DNA from: Nocardioides euryhalodurans
GTDB lineage: Bacteria > Actinomycetota > Actinomycetes > Propionibacteriales > Nocardioidaceae
Assembly (NCBI RefSeq): GCF_004564375.1
Contig: NZ_CP038267.1
Location: 2,544,501 to 2,608,500, forward strand
DNA: 64,000 bases
Reading direction: 5' to 3'
The number at the start of each line of letters is the position of its first letter. Within the stretch, counting starts at the first letter, position 1. The notes below the pieces were generated by a model. It was not told the DNA's origin, did no database searches, and saw only the letters and a program-made list of their open reading frames with translations. Positions 57,507 to 64,000 of the stretch are shown here, one piece after another. The position numbers and the translations under genes are program-made.

Positions 57507-58100
57507 TCAGGTGGCCGTCTGGTGGACGTCGAGCCTCAGCAGCCGGCTGGTGAGGTCGACCAGCGGGCCGAGCAGGACGATCACGACCACGGTCCCGGGC
57601 CCGATGGTGGCGCCCAGCAGCCAGCCGCCGAGCGCGCCGCCGCCCTGGACCAGGCTGTAGCTCCACTTGAAGGGGATGGGCGGGTCCCACGCGAGGCCGG
57701 CCGCCTCGGCGGGTCCGGCGCCGGTCCTGCTGCCGAGGTAGGTGGCGATCCCCACGCCGAGCACCGGAAGCGCGACCACCAGCATCGCGATCCGGCCGCC
57801 CCACCCGTCGGGGGTGGTGAGGGCCTCCAGGAGCAGGGACGCGCTGCCGCCCACGACGACCACCTGCACCACCGTGCCGAGCCCCGGCACCACGCGGCGC
57901 GCGGCCGCGACCGCGAGGAAGGCGAGCGAGACCAGCACGTTGGCGGTCCAGAAGGAGATGTCGGCGCGCAGCGAGACGCCGTTGACCAGGGTCGAGAACC
58001 CGTCGGAGCCCAGGTCGGCGGTGAGCAGCAGGGCGACGCCGGCGCCGAGCACGACGCACCCCGCGCCGAGCAGCAGCAGCTGGCGGGGCGAGTGGTGCAC
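57507..58100 (-). CDS. YczE/YyaS/YitT-like membrane protein
   Basis: A 197-aa integral membrane protein with five or six helices. LLLLGAGCVVLGAGVALLLTADLGSDGFSTLVNGVSLRADISFWTANVLVSLAFLAVA is the YczE-type N-terminus (G-A-D/L-G-x-x-P-like loop as LGSDGFS), and GIATYLGSRTGAGPAEA the mid loop. Function unknown. The GTG start is 6 nt after CAGGAT on the minus strand. Confidence 0.82.
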   Translation of the reverse strand: MHHSPRQLLLLGAGCVVLGAGVALLLTADLGSDGFSTLVNGVSLRADISFWTANVLVSLAFLAVAAARRVVPGLGTVVQVVVVGGSASLLLEALTTPDGWGGRIAMLVVALPVLGVGIATYLGSRTGAGPAEAAGLAWDPPIPFKWSYSLVQGGGALGGWLLGATIGPGTVVVIVLLGPLVDLTSRLLRLDVHQTAT

Positions 58101-58112
58101 GCCGCCATCCTG

Positions 58113-58787
58113 TCAGTCGGGCAGCAGCCCGCCGAGGTCGGTGACGACCGTGTCCGGCTCGATGCCCCACGGGTCGAGCAGGGCAGCCTCCGTGCGCCGT
58201 ACCCAGGCGGCCTGCAGCCCCGCGGACTTCGCCCCGAGCACGTCGAAGGAGTTGCCGGACACCATCACCACCCGCTGCGCCCGGCACGCGACCCGCTCGA
58301 GCAGGTGGTGGTAGACCGCGGGGTCGGGCTTGAAGCTGCCGACCTCGTCGACGCTGACGACGTCGTCGAGGAGCGTGTTCAGGCCTGCCTGGTCCAGCAG
58401 GGCCGTGACCGTTCCGGCTGGCCCGTTGGAGAAGGCCACCAGCCGACGACCGGCCGCCGCGAGGCCGGCGAGAGCGGGAGCCGCGTCGGGGAACGCCGGC
58501 AACCGCCCGTACGCCGCCAGCAGCTCCTCACGGTCGGCGTCGGTGAGCTCGACGCCCATCGTCGCCGCGGTGTGGTCGAGCGCCTGCGCGGTGCACGTCC
58601 CGAACTCGACGTAGTCGCGCATCAGCGCCCGACGGAACGAGTAGCCGAGCTGGTGGGCGCGCCACGCGTCGGAGAACTCGGCCGCCCGGTCGCCGACCAC
58701 CCCGCGGAGCTGCTCGACCACCCCGGCGGTGTCGACCAGGGTGCCGTAGACGTCGAACGCGAGGACGTCGTGCTCCGAGAGGGGCAT
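58113..58787 (-). CDS. haloacid dehalogenase type II (HAD superfamily)
   Basis: A 224-aa HAD hydrolase. The nucleophile Asp is in VLAFDVYGTLVDT, motif II in LVAFSNGPAGTV, the Lys in DEVGSFKPDPAVYHHLLERV, and the final acidic region in VMVSGNSFDVLGAKSAGLQAAWVRR, with the SFKPDP and SGNSFD motifs typical of L-2-haloacid dehalogenases. It likely removes halogen from 2-halo acids, though some members have other substrates. The ATG is 7 nt after CAGGGT. Confidence 0.9.
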   Translation of the reverse strand: MPLSEHDVLAFDVYGTLVDTAGVVEQLRGVVGDRAAEFSDAWRAHQLGYSFRRALMRDYVEFGTCTAQALDHTAATMGVELTDADREELLAAYGRLPAFPDAAPALAGLAAAGRRLVAFSNGPAGTVTALLDQAGLNTLLDDVVSVDEVGSFKPDPAVYHHLLERVACRAQRVVMVSGNSFDVLGAKSAGLQAAWVRRTEAALLDPWGIEPDTVVTDLGGLLPD

Positions 58788-58830
58788 GTCTGCCACCCTG
58801 CCTCGCGAGCCGGATCGGCACAACCCGGGT

Positions 58831-58859
58831 TTGGGCGATGTCGACCTGTTCGCTAGCAT
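58831..58859 (+). promoter_or_regulatory. promoter of the terC-family gene
   Basis: TTGGGC (58831-58836) and TAGCAT (58854-58859) are spaced by 17 bp, giving a start near 58866, just at the 5' end of the inferred riboswitch aptamer. This is the clearest -35/-10 pair in the window. Confidence 0.6.
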
Positions 58860-58865
58860 TTGCCG

Positions 58866-58972
58866 GGAGGGGAGTACTTCTCGATCCTCGTCCGGTCATT
58901 CCGGCGCCGTGGACGGCGCCTCGGGCGGGAGCCCGTGCGGCGAAGGAGACCTCAGGCCGTCCCGACCTGAGG
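58866..58972 (+). ncRNA. yybP-ykoY-type manganese riboswitch (probable)
   Basis: The leader contains GGAGGGGAGTACTTC near its 5' end and GCGAAGGAGACCTC at 58940-58953, matching the two conserved loop segments of the yybP-ykoY Mn2+ aptamer, with hairpins such as GGCGCC-type stems between. It sits before a TerC-family gene, the classic target. CCTCAGG (58950-58956) can pair with CCTGAGG (58966-58972), which includes the start of the ribosome binding site; this anti-RBS strand overlaps the aptamer's 3' end, so Mn binding should free translation. Confidence 0.75.
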
Positions 58973-58978
58973 AGTCCC

Positions 58979-60004
58979 GTGCTCAACGCCGCTGCGTCCC
59001 CGTCCGCCGTCGACACCGTCGCCACGCCCACCCTGTGGGCGGTCACGATCGCTGCCGTCGTCGGCTTCCTCGTCATCGACTTCCTGCTGACCCGTCGGCC
59101 CCACGACGTGGGGATGCGCGAGGCGCTGGGCTGGTCGGCGTTCTACCTCGCGCTGCCGCTGCTCTTCGGCATCTACGTCGTCACGGCGTTCGGCGGTGAC
59201 CGTGGCCTGGAGTACTACGCCGGCTACCTCGTGGAGAAGTCGCTGAGCGTGGACAACCTGTTCGTCTTCATCCTGCTGCTCGGTGCCTTCGCCGTACCGC
59301 GCGAGCTGCGTCAGCGGGTGCTGCTCTACGGCATCGTGGGCGCGCTCGTGATGCGTGCGGTCTTCATCGCCCTGGGCGCCGCTGCCCTGGCCGCCTTCGA
59401 CTGGGTGTTCCTCGTCTTCGGCCTGGTCCTGGTGGTGACGGCGGCCAAGATCCTGCGCGACGCGGTCCGCGGCACCGACCACGAGGTCGACGTCTCCCGG
59501 CTGCGCAGCGTCCGCGTGCTGCGTCGGCTGGTGCCGGTGACCGAGGACTACGAAGGAACCCGGCTGCTCACGCGGATCGACGGGCGGCGGGCGATCACAC
59601 CACTGGCCGTCGTGGTCGTCGCGGTGCTGGCCACCGACCTGGTCTTCGCGGTCGACTCCGTGCCGGCGGTGTACGGGATCACCGGTGACCCGTACCTGGT
59701 CTTCGTGACCAACGCCTTCGCCCTCCTCGGCCTCCGGGCCCTCTACTTCGTCCTCGAGGGCGCGCTCGGCAAGCTCGTCCACCTGGGCTACGGCCTGGCC
59801 GCGATCCTGGCCTTCATCGGGGTCAAGCTGGGGCTCCACTGGGCCCACCTGCAGTGGCCGGCGGTGCCCGAGATCGCGACGCTCCCGTCGTTGCTGGTGG
59901 TCGTCGGCATCCTCGCGGTCACCACGGTCACCAGCCTGGTGGCGTCGCGGCGTTCGGAGCGGGCTCAGTCCGGGGAGGAGGCCTCCGCCTCGGCGAGCCG
60001 CTGA
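58979..60004 (+). CDS. TerC family membrane protein (Alx/MeeF-like)
   Basis: A 341-aa protein with about nine helices. YYAGYLVEKSLSVDNLFVFILLLGAFAVPRELRQRVLLYGIVGALVMRAVFIALGAAAL and VLATDLVFAVDSVPAVYGITGDPYLVFVTNAFALLGLRALYFVLEGAL carry the conserved acidic helices of TerC (E-x-x-L-S-V-D-N and D-x-x-F-A-x-D-S). Relatives export manganese, possibly to metalate secreted enzymes. The GTG start follows AGGAG at 4 nt. A probable Mn riboswitch in the leader supports the role. Confidence 0.9.
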   Translation: MLNAAASPSAVDTVATPTLWAVTIAAVVGFLVIDFLLTRRPHDVGMREALGWSAFYLALPLLFGIYVVTAFGGDRGLEYYAGYLVEKSLSVDNLFVFILLLGAFAVPRELRQRVLLYGIVGALVMRAVFIALGAAALAAFDWVFLVFGLVLVVTAAKILRDAVRGTDHEVDVSRLRSVRVLRRLVPVTEDYEGTRLLTRIDGRRAITPLAVVVVAVLATDLVFAVDSVPAVYGITGDPYLVFVTNAFALLGLRALYFVLEGALGKLVHLGYGLAAILAFIGVKLGLHWAHLQWPAVPEIATLPSLLVVVGILAVTTVTSLVASRRSERAQSGEEASASASR

Positions 60005-60135
60005 TGGAGGCGGGAGCGGATCTCGTCGGGGGAGTAGGACCGCCGTTGGCGCTCCTGGCGCGCGATCGCGGCCCCGGTCGCGGCGACGCCCACGACCCCG
60101 GCCAGACCCAGCCACTTCCACCACGCGCCCGCCAT
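59965..60135 (-). CDS. 56-aa single-helix membrane protein
   Basis: A small protein: MAGAWWKWLGLAGVVGVAATGAA (one membrane helix), then a basic and helical tail (ARQERQRRSYSPDEIRSRLHQRLAEAE). Homologues of this layout are common hypothetical proteins in Actinobacteria. The ATG is 6 nt after TACTCT on the minus strand, which supports it as real. Its last 40 bp overlap the 3' end of the convergent terC-family gene. Confidence 0.6.
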   Translation of the reverse strand: MAGAWWKWLGLAGVVGVAATGAAIARQERQRRSYSPDEIRSRLHQRLAEAEASSPD

Positions 60136-60173
60136 GCCACGAGAGTACGGCGCCGCTTCGGCAGACTGCACCC

Positions 60174-60821
60174 ATGGTGAAGAGCTCCGGGGCGCTGTCC
60201 CTCGACGAGGCCGTGTCGCTCACCCGGACCGGCGACCTGTGGCTGTTCCGCGGCCGCAGCGCCGCCGACCGGGCGATCCGGACGCTCACGAACGCGCCGG
60301 TCAACCACGTGGGGATGGCGCTGGTGCTCGACGACCTGCCGCCGCTGATGTGGCACGCCGAGCTCGGCCGCTCGCTGCCCGACCTGTGGACCGGCGACCA
60401 CCACCGGGGAGTCCAGCTCCACGACCTGCGCGACGCCGTGACCCGATGGCAGGAGGTCTACGAGCAGGAGGCCTGGCTGCGGCAGCTCGACCCGCTGGCC
60501 GGTCGGGCCGAGGAGGACGCGGCGCTGCGGGCGGTCGCCCGGCTCGACGGGGTGTCCTTCCCGAGCACCGCACGACTGGCAGGCCGGTGGCTGCGCGGGC
60601 GCGACGGCTACCAGCCGAGGCGGGACCGCGACCGGCCACGCCCGCGTCCCGAGGCGGCGTACTGCGCCGAGGTGGTCGCGCTGACCCTCCAGGAGATGGG
60701 CCTGCTCGAGACCGACCGCAAGGCCCACTGGTACGACCCCGGCACGTTCTGGAGCGGCGAGTACCTCCCGCTGTCCGACGGCTGGTCGTGGGGCGGCGAG
60801 GTGGCGGTGGCGCGCGGCTGA
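60174..60821 (+). CDS. permuted NlpC/P60 (YiiX-like) papain-fold protein
   Basis: A 215-aa protein in which GDLWLFRGRSAADRAIRTLTNAPVNHVGMALVL (His strand) precedes AYCAEVVALTLQEMGLL (the catalytic Cys helix), the circularly permuted order of YiiX/LRAT-like enzymes. It may hydrolyse amide or ester bonds in lipids or cell wall. No signal peptide is seen. CAGACT (60162-60167) ends 6 nt before the ATG. Confidence 0.78.
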   Translation: MVKSSGALSLDEAVSLTRTGDLWLFRGRSAADRAIRTLTNAPVNHVGMALVLDDLPPLMWHAELGRSLPDLWTGDHHRGVQLHDLRDAVTRWQEVYEQEAWLRQLDPLAGRAEEDAALRAVARLDGVSFPSTARLAGRWLRGRDGYQPRRDRDRPRPRPEAAYCAEVVALTLQEMGLLETDRKAHWYDPGTFWSGEYLPLSDGWSWGGEVAVARG

Positions 60822-61448
60822 TCAGGCCGGCGTGATGACCTCGACACCCTCGCCGGCGAGCAGGGTCGCCTCGGCCTCGCGGCCCGCGCACAGCATCAGC
60901 AGCTCCAGCGCAGGGCCCTCGACGACCGGACCGCGGCCACGCTCCCACTCGGTGTCGGTCGCCCGCATCCGGACCCGGCGCACCGTGCGCGTGGAGCCGA
61001 CCAGCGGAGCGAGCAACCGCGAACGGTCGGCCGCGACCACGGCCGCCTCGGGCGGGGGGACGTGCACCCGGCCGAGCGGGCGCAGGATGTCCTGGCTGTG
61101 CACGAGGACGTCGACCAGCGGCTCGACGTGGGTGACGGTCAGCGGCCCCCGGCGTACGCCTGCCCACCGGTCGTACTGGGCGAGGATCTCGGCGGTCGGT
61201 GCCGCTCCGCGCTGCAGGCCGTCGCGGAGGATCGCGCCGTTGTAGCCGCGCCACATCTGCGTCATCACGCGGCCGGTCGCCCGCCAGCGCAGCTGCGGGG
61301 CCGAGATCACGTGGGCCGCCACGTCGCGGACCCGCCACCCCGCGCACAGCGAGGGGTGGTCCCACTCCTCCGGGGTCAGCACCCGCAGGTGCTCCAGCAG
61401 CGCGTGCCGCTCGCTCACGACCACGTCCCACACGGCTTCCTTGTCCAT
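60822..61448 (-). CDS. maleylpyruvate isomerase family mycothiol-dependent enzyme
   Basis: A 208-aa DinB-like four-helix protein of the actinobacterial TIGR03083 type. VVVSERHALLEHLRVLTPEEWDHPSLCAGWRVRDVAAHVIS is the signature N-terminus with the metal-binding His, and VEPLVDVLVHSQDILRPLGR holds the second His cluster. Mycothiol-dependent transfer or isomerisation is likely; the substrate is unknown. AGGAGG stands 6 nt before the ATG. A large symmetrical operator separates it from a divergent MarR gene. Confidence 0.9.
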   Translation of the reverse strand: MDKEAVWDVVVSERHALLEHLRVLTPEEWDHPSLCAGWRVRDVAAHVISAPQLRWRATGRVMTQMWRGYNGAILRDGLQRGAAPTAEILAQYDRWAGVRRGPLTVTHVEPLVDVLVHSQDILRPLGRVHVPPPEAAVVAADRSRLLAPLVGSTRTVRRVRMRATDTEWERGRGPVVEGPALELLMLCAGREAEATLLAGEGVEVITPA

Positions 61449-61462
61449 GGCGCGCCTCCTGG

Positions 61463-61507
61463 ACTGGTCAGTCTCTCTGACTGTTATGGTCAGAGAGACT
61501 GACCAGT
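61463..61507. promoter_or_regulatory. double palindromic MarR operator
   Basis: A perfect 19-bp inverted repeat (61463-61481 and 61489-61507) with a 7-nt centre. Each arm contains its own palindrome, GTCAG-N5-CTGAC (61467-61481 and 61489-61503), centres 22 bp apart, two helical turns. TATGGT (61485-61490), a possible -10 for marR, lies between them. It is placed to control both divergent genes. Confidence 0.85.
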
Positions 61508-61527
61508 TCTGTCAAGGGAGTTCACGG

Positions 61528-61971
61528 GTGGAGCAGCAGCAGACGAGCACGGGCGTGTGGATGTTCGTCGCGGGACGCCACCTCGAGACCCGGATCTTCG
61601 AGCACCTCCGCGCCGGCGGGTTCGACGACCTGACGCTCGCGCAGGGCCGGATCGCCGCCCGCCTGGGGCCGGACGGGACGCGACTGACGGACCTCGCCGC
61701 GGCCGCCCAGGTCACCAAGCAGACGGCCGGGTTCCTCGTCGACCAGCTCGAGCGGGCGGGCTACGTCGAGCGGCGACCCGACCCGACCGATGCCCGCGCC
61801 CGGCTCGTCGTCCTCGCCGAGCGGGGGATCCGCGCCCAGGAGCGGGCCCGGGAGATGGAGGCGGTCGTCGAGGCGGAGTGGGAGGCCCACCTCGGCCCTG
61901 CCCGGATGCGCGAGCTCCGGCGCGCGCTGCTCGACCTCAGGGCGCTGACCGACCCCTGGCGCGAGGCGTAG
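61528..61971 (+). CDS. MarR family transcriptional regulator
   Basis: A 147-aa regulator. LTLAQGRIAARLGPDGTRLTDLAAAAQVTKQTAGFLVDQLERAGYVERRPDPTDARARLVVLAERG is the winged helix with the D-x-R-x-R wing. The GTG start follows AAGGGAG at 8 nt. It probably binds the symmetrical operator just upstream and represses itself and the mycothiol-dependent enzyme. Confidence 0.9.
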   Translation: MEQQQTSTGVWMFVAGRHLETRIFEHLRAGGFDDLTLAQGRIAARLGPDGTRLTDLAAAAQVTKQTAGFLVDQLERAGYVERRPDPTDARARLVVLAERGIRAQERAREMEAVVEAEWEAHLGPARMRELRRALLDLRALTDPWREA

Positions 61972-62048
61972 GGTCGGCGCCGCACCGCCCGATGAATCCG
62001 CTCGTCGGTCGAGGTCTGCCCGACGACGACCACGCGAAGGAGCAGACG

Positions 62049-62459
62049 ATGGGCTCACGCCTCAACCCCTACCTCAACTTCCAGGCCACGGCCCGGGAGG
62101 CCATGGAGTTCTACCGCGACGTGTTCGGTGGCGAGCTCCAGGTGATGACCTTCGGCGACATGGGGGGCGAGCCCGCCGACGGCGTCATGCACGCCCAGCT
62201 CGAGACGCCCGACGGCTTCACGCTGATGGCCTCCGACGCACCCCCGGGAGAGACCGCCGCGCCCGGCGGCTCGGTGCACATCAGCCTCTCCGGCGACGAC
62301 ACCGAGGCGCTGACCGGCTGGTTCGAGAAGCTGTCCGACGGCGGGACGGTGGTCGACGCCCTCAAGCAGCAGGTCTGGGGTGACACCTTCGGCATGCTCG
62401 TCGACCGGTACGGCATCGGCTGGCTGGTCAACATCGCCGGTGAGGGGGCGCCCGCGTGA
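62049..62459 (+). CDS. VOC-fold protein (PhnB-like)
   Basis: A 136-aa protein of the PhnB/YjdN group. LNPYLNFQATAREAMEFYRDVFGGELQVMTFGDMGGEPADGVMHAQLETPDGFTLMASDAPPG and VHISLSGDDTEALTGWFEKLSDGGTVVDALKQQVWGDTFGMLVDRYGIGWLVNI are typical. Role unknown. AAGGAG lies 6 nt before the ATG. Its stop overlaps the GTG of the next VOC gene (GTGA), giving a tandem pair. Confidence 0.9.
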   Translation: MGSRLNPYLNFQATAREAMEFYRDVFGGELQVMTFGDMGGEPADGVMHAQLETPDGFTLMASDAPPGETAAPGGSVHISLSGDDTEALTGWFEKLSDGGTVVDALKQQVWGDTFGMLVDRYGIGWLVNIAGEGAPA

Positions 62460-62845
62460 CCGGCCGCTGGGACCCCTCCGGACCGATCGGGGCGATCACG
62501 ATCTTCGCCGAGGACCTCCCCGCCACCCGCTCGTTCTACACCGAGGTCTTCGGCCTCCCGGTGCACTTCGAGGACGAGAGCTCGGCGGTCTTCCGGTTCG
62601 GCGACACGCTGGTCAACCTGCTCGACGTCGCCGCCGCCCCGGAGCTGATCGACCCGGCTCCGGTGGGCGCGCCGGCCGGCCATCGCAGCGTGCTGACGCT
62701 CCACGTCGACGACGTCGACGCCCGCTGCGAGTGGCTGCTCGCGCGGGGCGTGGAGCTGCTCAACGGTCCGATCACCCGCCCGTGGGGTCCGCGGACCGCC
62801 AGCTTCCGCGATCCGGCCGGCCAGATCTGGGAGATCGCCAGCTGA
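62456..62845 (+). CDS. VOC-fold (glyoxalase-like) protein
   Basis: A 129-aa protein: AITIFAEDLPATRSFYTEVFGLPVHFEDESSAVFRFGDTLVNLLDVAAAPELIDPAPVG, then VDARCEWLLARGVELLNGPITRPWGPRTASFRDPAGQIWEIAS. Complete vicinal-oxygen-chelate fold, unrelated in detail to its upstream neighbour although translationally coupled to it by a GTGA overlap. Confidence 0.9.
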   Translation: MTGRWDPSGPIGAITIFAEDLPATRSFYTEVFGLPVHFEDESSAVFRFGDTLVNLLDVAAAPELIDPAPVGAPAGHRSVLTLHVDDVDARCEWLLARGVELLNGPITRPWGPRTASFRDPAGQIWEIAS

Positions 62846-62913
62846 GGAGGACCGCTCCGCATGGAGCGGCACGAGACGGGTACGGGTCCGGTTCTCGACG
62901 AAGGGAGAACCGC

Positions 62914-63087
62914 ATGATCCGTGGACTGGTGAACCGAGCCCTCGGTGGCGGACGCCGCGGCGTCGCGGGCGGGACCGCCCGCCCCACCGGCAGGCCGACG
63001 ACCGGAGGGTCCACCGCCAACCGGGACATCGAGCGCGGTGCCCGGTCGCTGCTCCGGGGGGTCGGCCGCAAGCGCAAGGGCCTCTGA
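62914..63087 (+). CDS. 57-aa basic Gly/Arg-rich small protein
   Basis: A small protein, MIRGLVNRALGGGRRGVAGG..., rich in Gly, Arg and Thr and ending GARSLLRGVGRKRKGL. No recognised family. AGGGAG stands 6 nt before the ATG, and the reading frame has GC-rich third positions. It might be nucleic acid-binding. It is followed 15 bp later by a 63-nt palindromic element. Confidence 0.6.
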   Translation: MIRGLVNRALGGGRRGVAGGTARPTGRPTTGGSTANRDIERGARSLLRGVGRKRKGL

Positions 63088-63102
63088 CCGGCCGGCCGTC
63101 CC

Positions 63103-63165
63103 GATAGTCCGTCACGGACGTGTCGCGACTTCGGGCGTACGACGACCGATCCGTGACTGACTATC
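63103..63165. repeat. 63-nt palindromic element (GATAG ... CTATC), copy 2
   Basis: GATAGTCCGTCACGGA (63103-63118) and the complement at 63150-63165 match at 15 of 16 positions. Pairing extends outward through CCC/GGG at 63100-63102 and 63166-63168. The centre is partly self-complementary. Length and ends are the same as in the element at 28215-28277. It also can serve as terminator for the small basic protein gene. Confidence 0.7.
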
Positions 63166-63192
63166 GGGGCCCGGGTGGTGTAGAACCGGGAC

Positions 63193-63786
63193 ATGGTGCG
63201 GTGGTCCGCCCTCCTCGCAGCGGCGTTGCTGCTGGGTGCGTGCACGGGCGGCACCGGGTCGGACCGGGTCCCGACCGCGGAGCCCGGCGTGCCGGTGGCG
63301 ACCCAGCTCGACGAGGAGCTGCGCGACGAGCTGCTCGCGATGGCCGAGCAGGACCAGGGTGAGCGGACCAGCGGCGCACCGCTGACCGACGAGCAACGCA
63401 CCGACCGGCTCCGGGAGATCGTGGACGAGCACGGCTGGCCGACGTACGACCTGGTCGGCCAGGAGGGCGAGGACGCCGCCTGGCTGATCGCCCAGCACTC
63501 CGACCTCGACCCCGACTTCCAGGCCGAGGCTCTGGAGCTGCTGCGGGCGGCCGTGGCCGACGGCCAGGCCTCGCCGGGCAACCTCGCCTACCTCGAGGAC
63601 CGGGTCCGCGCGGGTCGGGGCGAGCCGCAGCTCTACGGAACCCAGACCGGCTGCACGCGCAAGGGCACGCCGGCCCAGCCCGAGATCGAGGACCCGGAAG
63701 GGCTCGACGAGCGACGTGAGGCGGCCGGGCTGCCGCCGTACGAGCGCTACCTGCGGACGATGACGAGGGTGTGCGGCCAGGGTTGA
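63193..63786 (+). CDS. DUF6624 lipoprotein
   Basis: A 197-aa surface lipoprotein. The signal is WSALLAAALLLGAC with the lipid-anchored Cys17. The domain DELLAMAEQDQGERT, IVDEHGWPTYDLVGQEGEDAAWLIAQHSDLDPDFQAEALELL, NLAYLEDRVRAGRGEPQLYGTQ and IEDPEGLDERREAAGLPPYERYL is DUF6624, helical and of unknown function. It is preceded by a palindromic element that insulates it from the upstream gene. Confidence 0.85.
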   Translation: MVRWSALLAAALLLGACTGGTGSDRVPTAEPGVPVATQLDEELRDELLAMAEQDQGERTSGAPLTDEQRTDRLREIVDEHGWPTYDLVGQEGEDAAWLIAQHSDLDPDFQAEALELLRAAVADGQASPGNLAYLEDRVRAGRGEPQLYGTQTGCTRKGTPAQPEIEDPEGLDERREAAGLPPYERYLRTMTRVCGQG

Positions 63787-63889
63787 CCGGGTTCGGGCAG
63801 AATCCCGGCGCGGGGTGTCGTGCCGACGTCTCCCCGTTCGTGGACCAGGTGAGAGGACCCGCCGGGGGTCCGTACGCAGGAGGAACGAG

Positions 63890-64000
63890 ATGCCCGAGTA
63901 CATGCTGTCCGTCCACCACGTCGTCGGCGAGGAGATGCCGGCCGGCGAGGAGATGGAGCGGATGTTCGCCGACGTCGGCGCCTTCAACGAGCGGCTCAGG
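63890..64000 (+). CDS. YCII-related protein (3' partial)
   Basis: The first 37 residues (MPEYMLSVHHVVGEEMPAGEEMERMFADVGAFNERLR) match the YCII-related/DGPF family, small dimeric proteins with ferredoxin-like fold and unknown role. The gene runs off the window. AGGAGG lies 6 nt before the ATG. Confidence 0.8.
   Translation, partial: MPEYMLSVHHVVGEEMPAGEEMERMFADVGAFNERLR

Noticed and set aside
1..64000. CRISPR arrays, tRNA or rRNA genes, insertion sequences, prophage or replication origin
   Set aside because: No regularly spaced repeats, cloverleaf-like segments, transposase or integrase motifs, or dnaA-box clusters were seen.

Overview
This is a chromosomal window from a high-GC (roughly 70% or more) actinobacterium, most likely Nocardioidaceae and Nocardioides-like. 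The support is gene content: a mycothiol-dependent maleylpyruvate isomerase-family protein, luciferase-like flavin oxidoreductases, DUF5709, DUF3817, DUF4395 and DUF6624 proteins, HU without a C-terminal tail, and many VOC-fold and GNAT proteins. GC-rich third positions and frequent GTG starts agree. I see no rRNA, tRNA, CRISPR array, insertion sequence, integrase or prophage. Genes are mostly single or in pairs with ATGA/GTGA overlaps.

Layout. 1-6.3 kb: 3' end of a LigD-type phosphoesterase, a lipoprotein hydrolase, an uncharacterised gene pair, an AtoE-type transporter, DUF1905 and GNAT proteins. 6.4-16.2 kb: NhaA coupled to an orphan NuoA, aldo/keto reductase, HU, methyltransferase, two RibD/DHFR-fold reductases, a YCF48-like propeller, acylphosphatase and a double GNAT. 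16.3-22.6 kb: a small Arg/Ser-rich peptide gene, a perfect 15-bp hairpin, an ABC exporter and a Ser/Thr kinase-like protein, then an orphan histidine kinase, a TPR protein and an LLM oxidoreductase fused to a hemerythrin-like domain. 22.7-34.4 kb: VOC proteins, PPK2, azoreductase/MarR, alcohol dehydrogenase, ATP-grasp ligase, HxlR/methyltransferase, SDR/AraC and a decayed AraC fragment. 34.4-40.4 kb: LtrA flanked by two GlsB/YeaQ proteins, a YcaQ-like protein, agmatinase, aldo/keto reductase and a cupin. 40.4-46.5 kb: an organic-acid catabolic operon (permease, CoA-transferase, LysR, CitE-type lyase) with an Asp/Glu-type racemase and a divergent LysR. 46.6-51.2 kb: haem peroxidase, an FMN monooxygenase/reductase pair and an AlkZ-like protein. 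52.1-54.8 kb: an AstE-like, RimB-like and RimK trio. 54.8-64 kb: TetR-controlled oxidoreductase, beta carbonic anhydrase, haloacid dehalogenase, TerC behind a probable Mn riboswitch, permuted NlpC/P60 protein, a MarR-regulated mycothiol enzyme, more VOC proteins, a DUF6624 lipoprotein and the start of a YCII protein.

Two things stand out. First, about 30 genes have a NANNNT -10 box ending 6-8 nt before the start codon, so transcription should begin at the start codon itself (leaderless mRNAs). This settles several start codons and supports very small genes. Second, the 16.3-19.2 kb module (basic RS-repeat peptide, hairpin, exporter, kinase) has the layout of a modified and exported peptide system, and I do not recognise it as a described one. 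Other points of note are two 63-nt palindromic elements with the same GATAG/CTATC ends, a motif shared by two promoters in the organic-acid region, and several clean operator palindromes. Functions come from reading the protein sequences; no database search was run.
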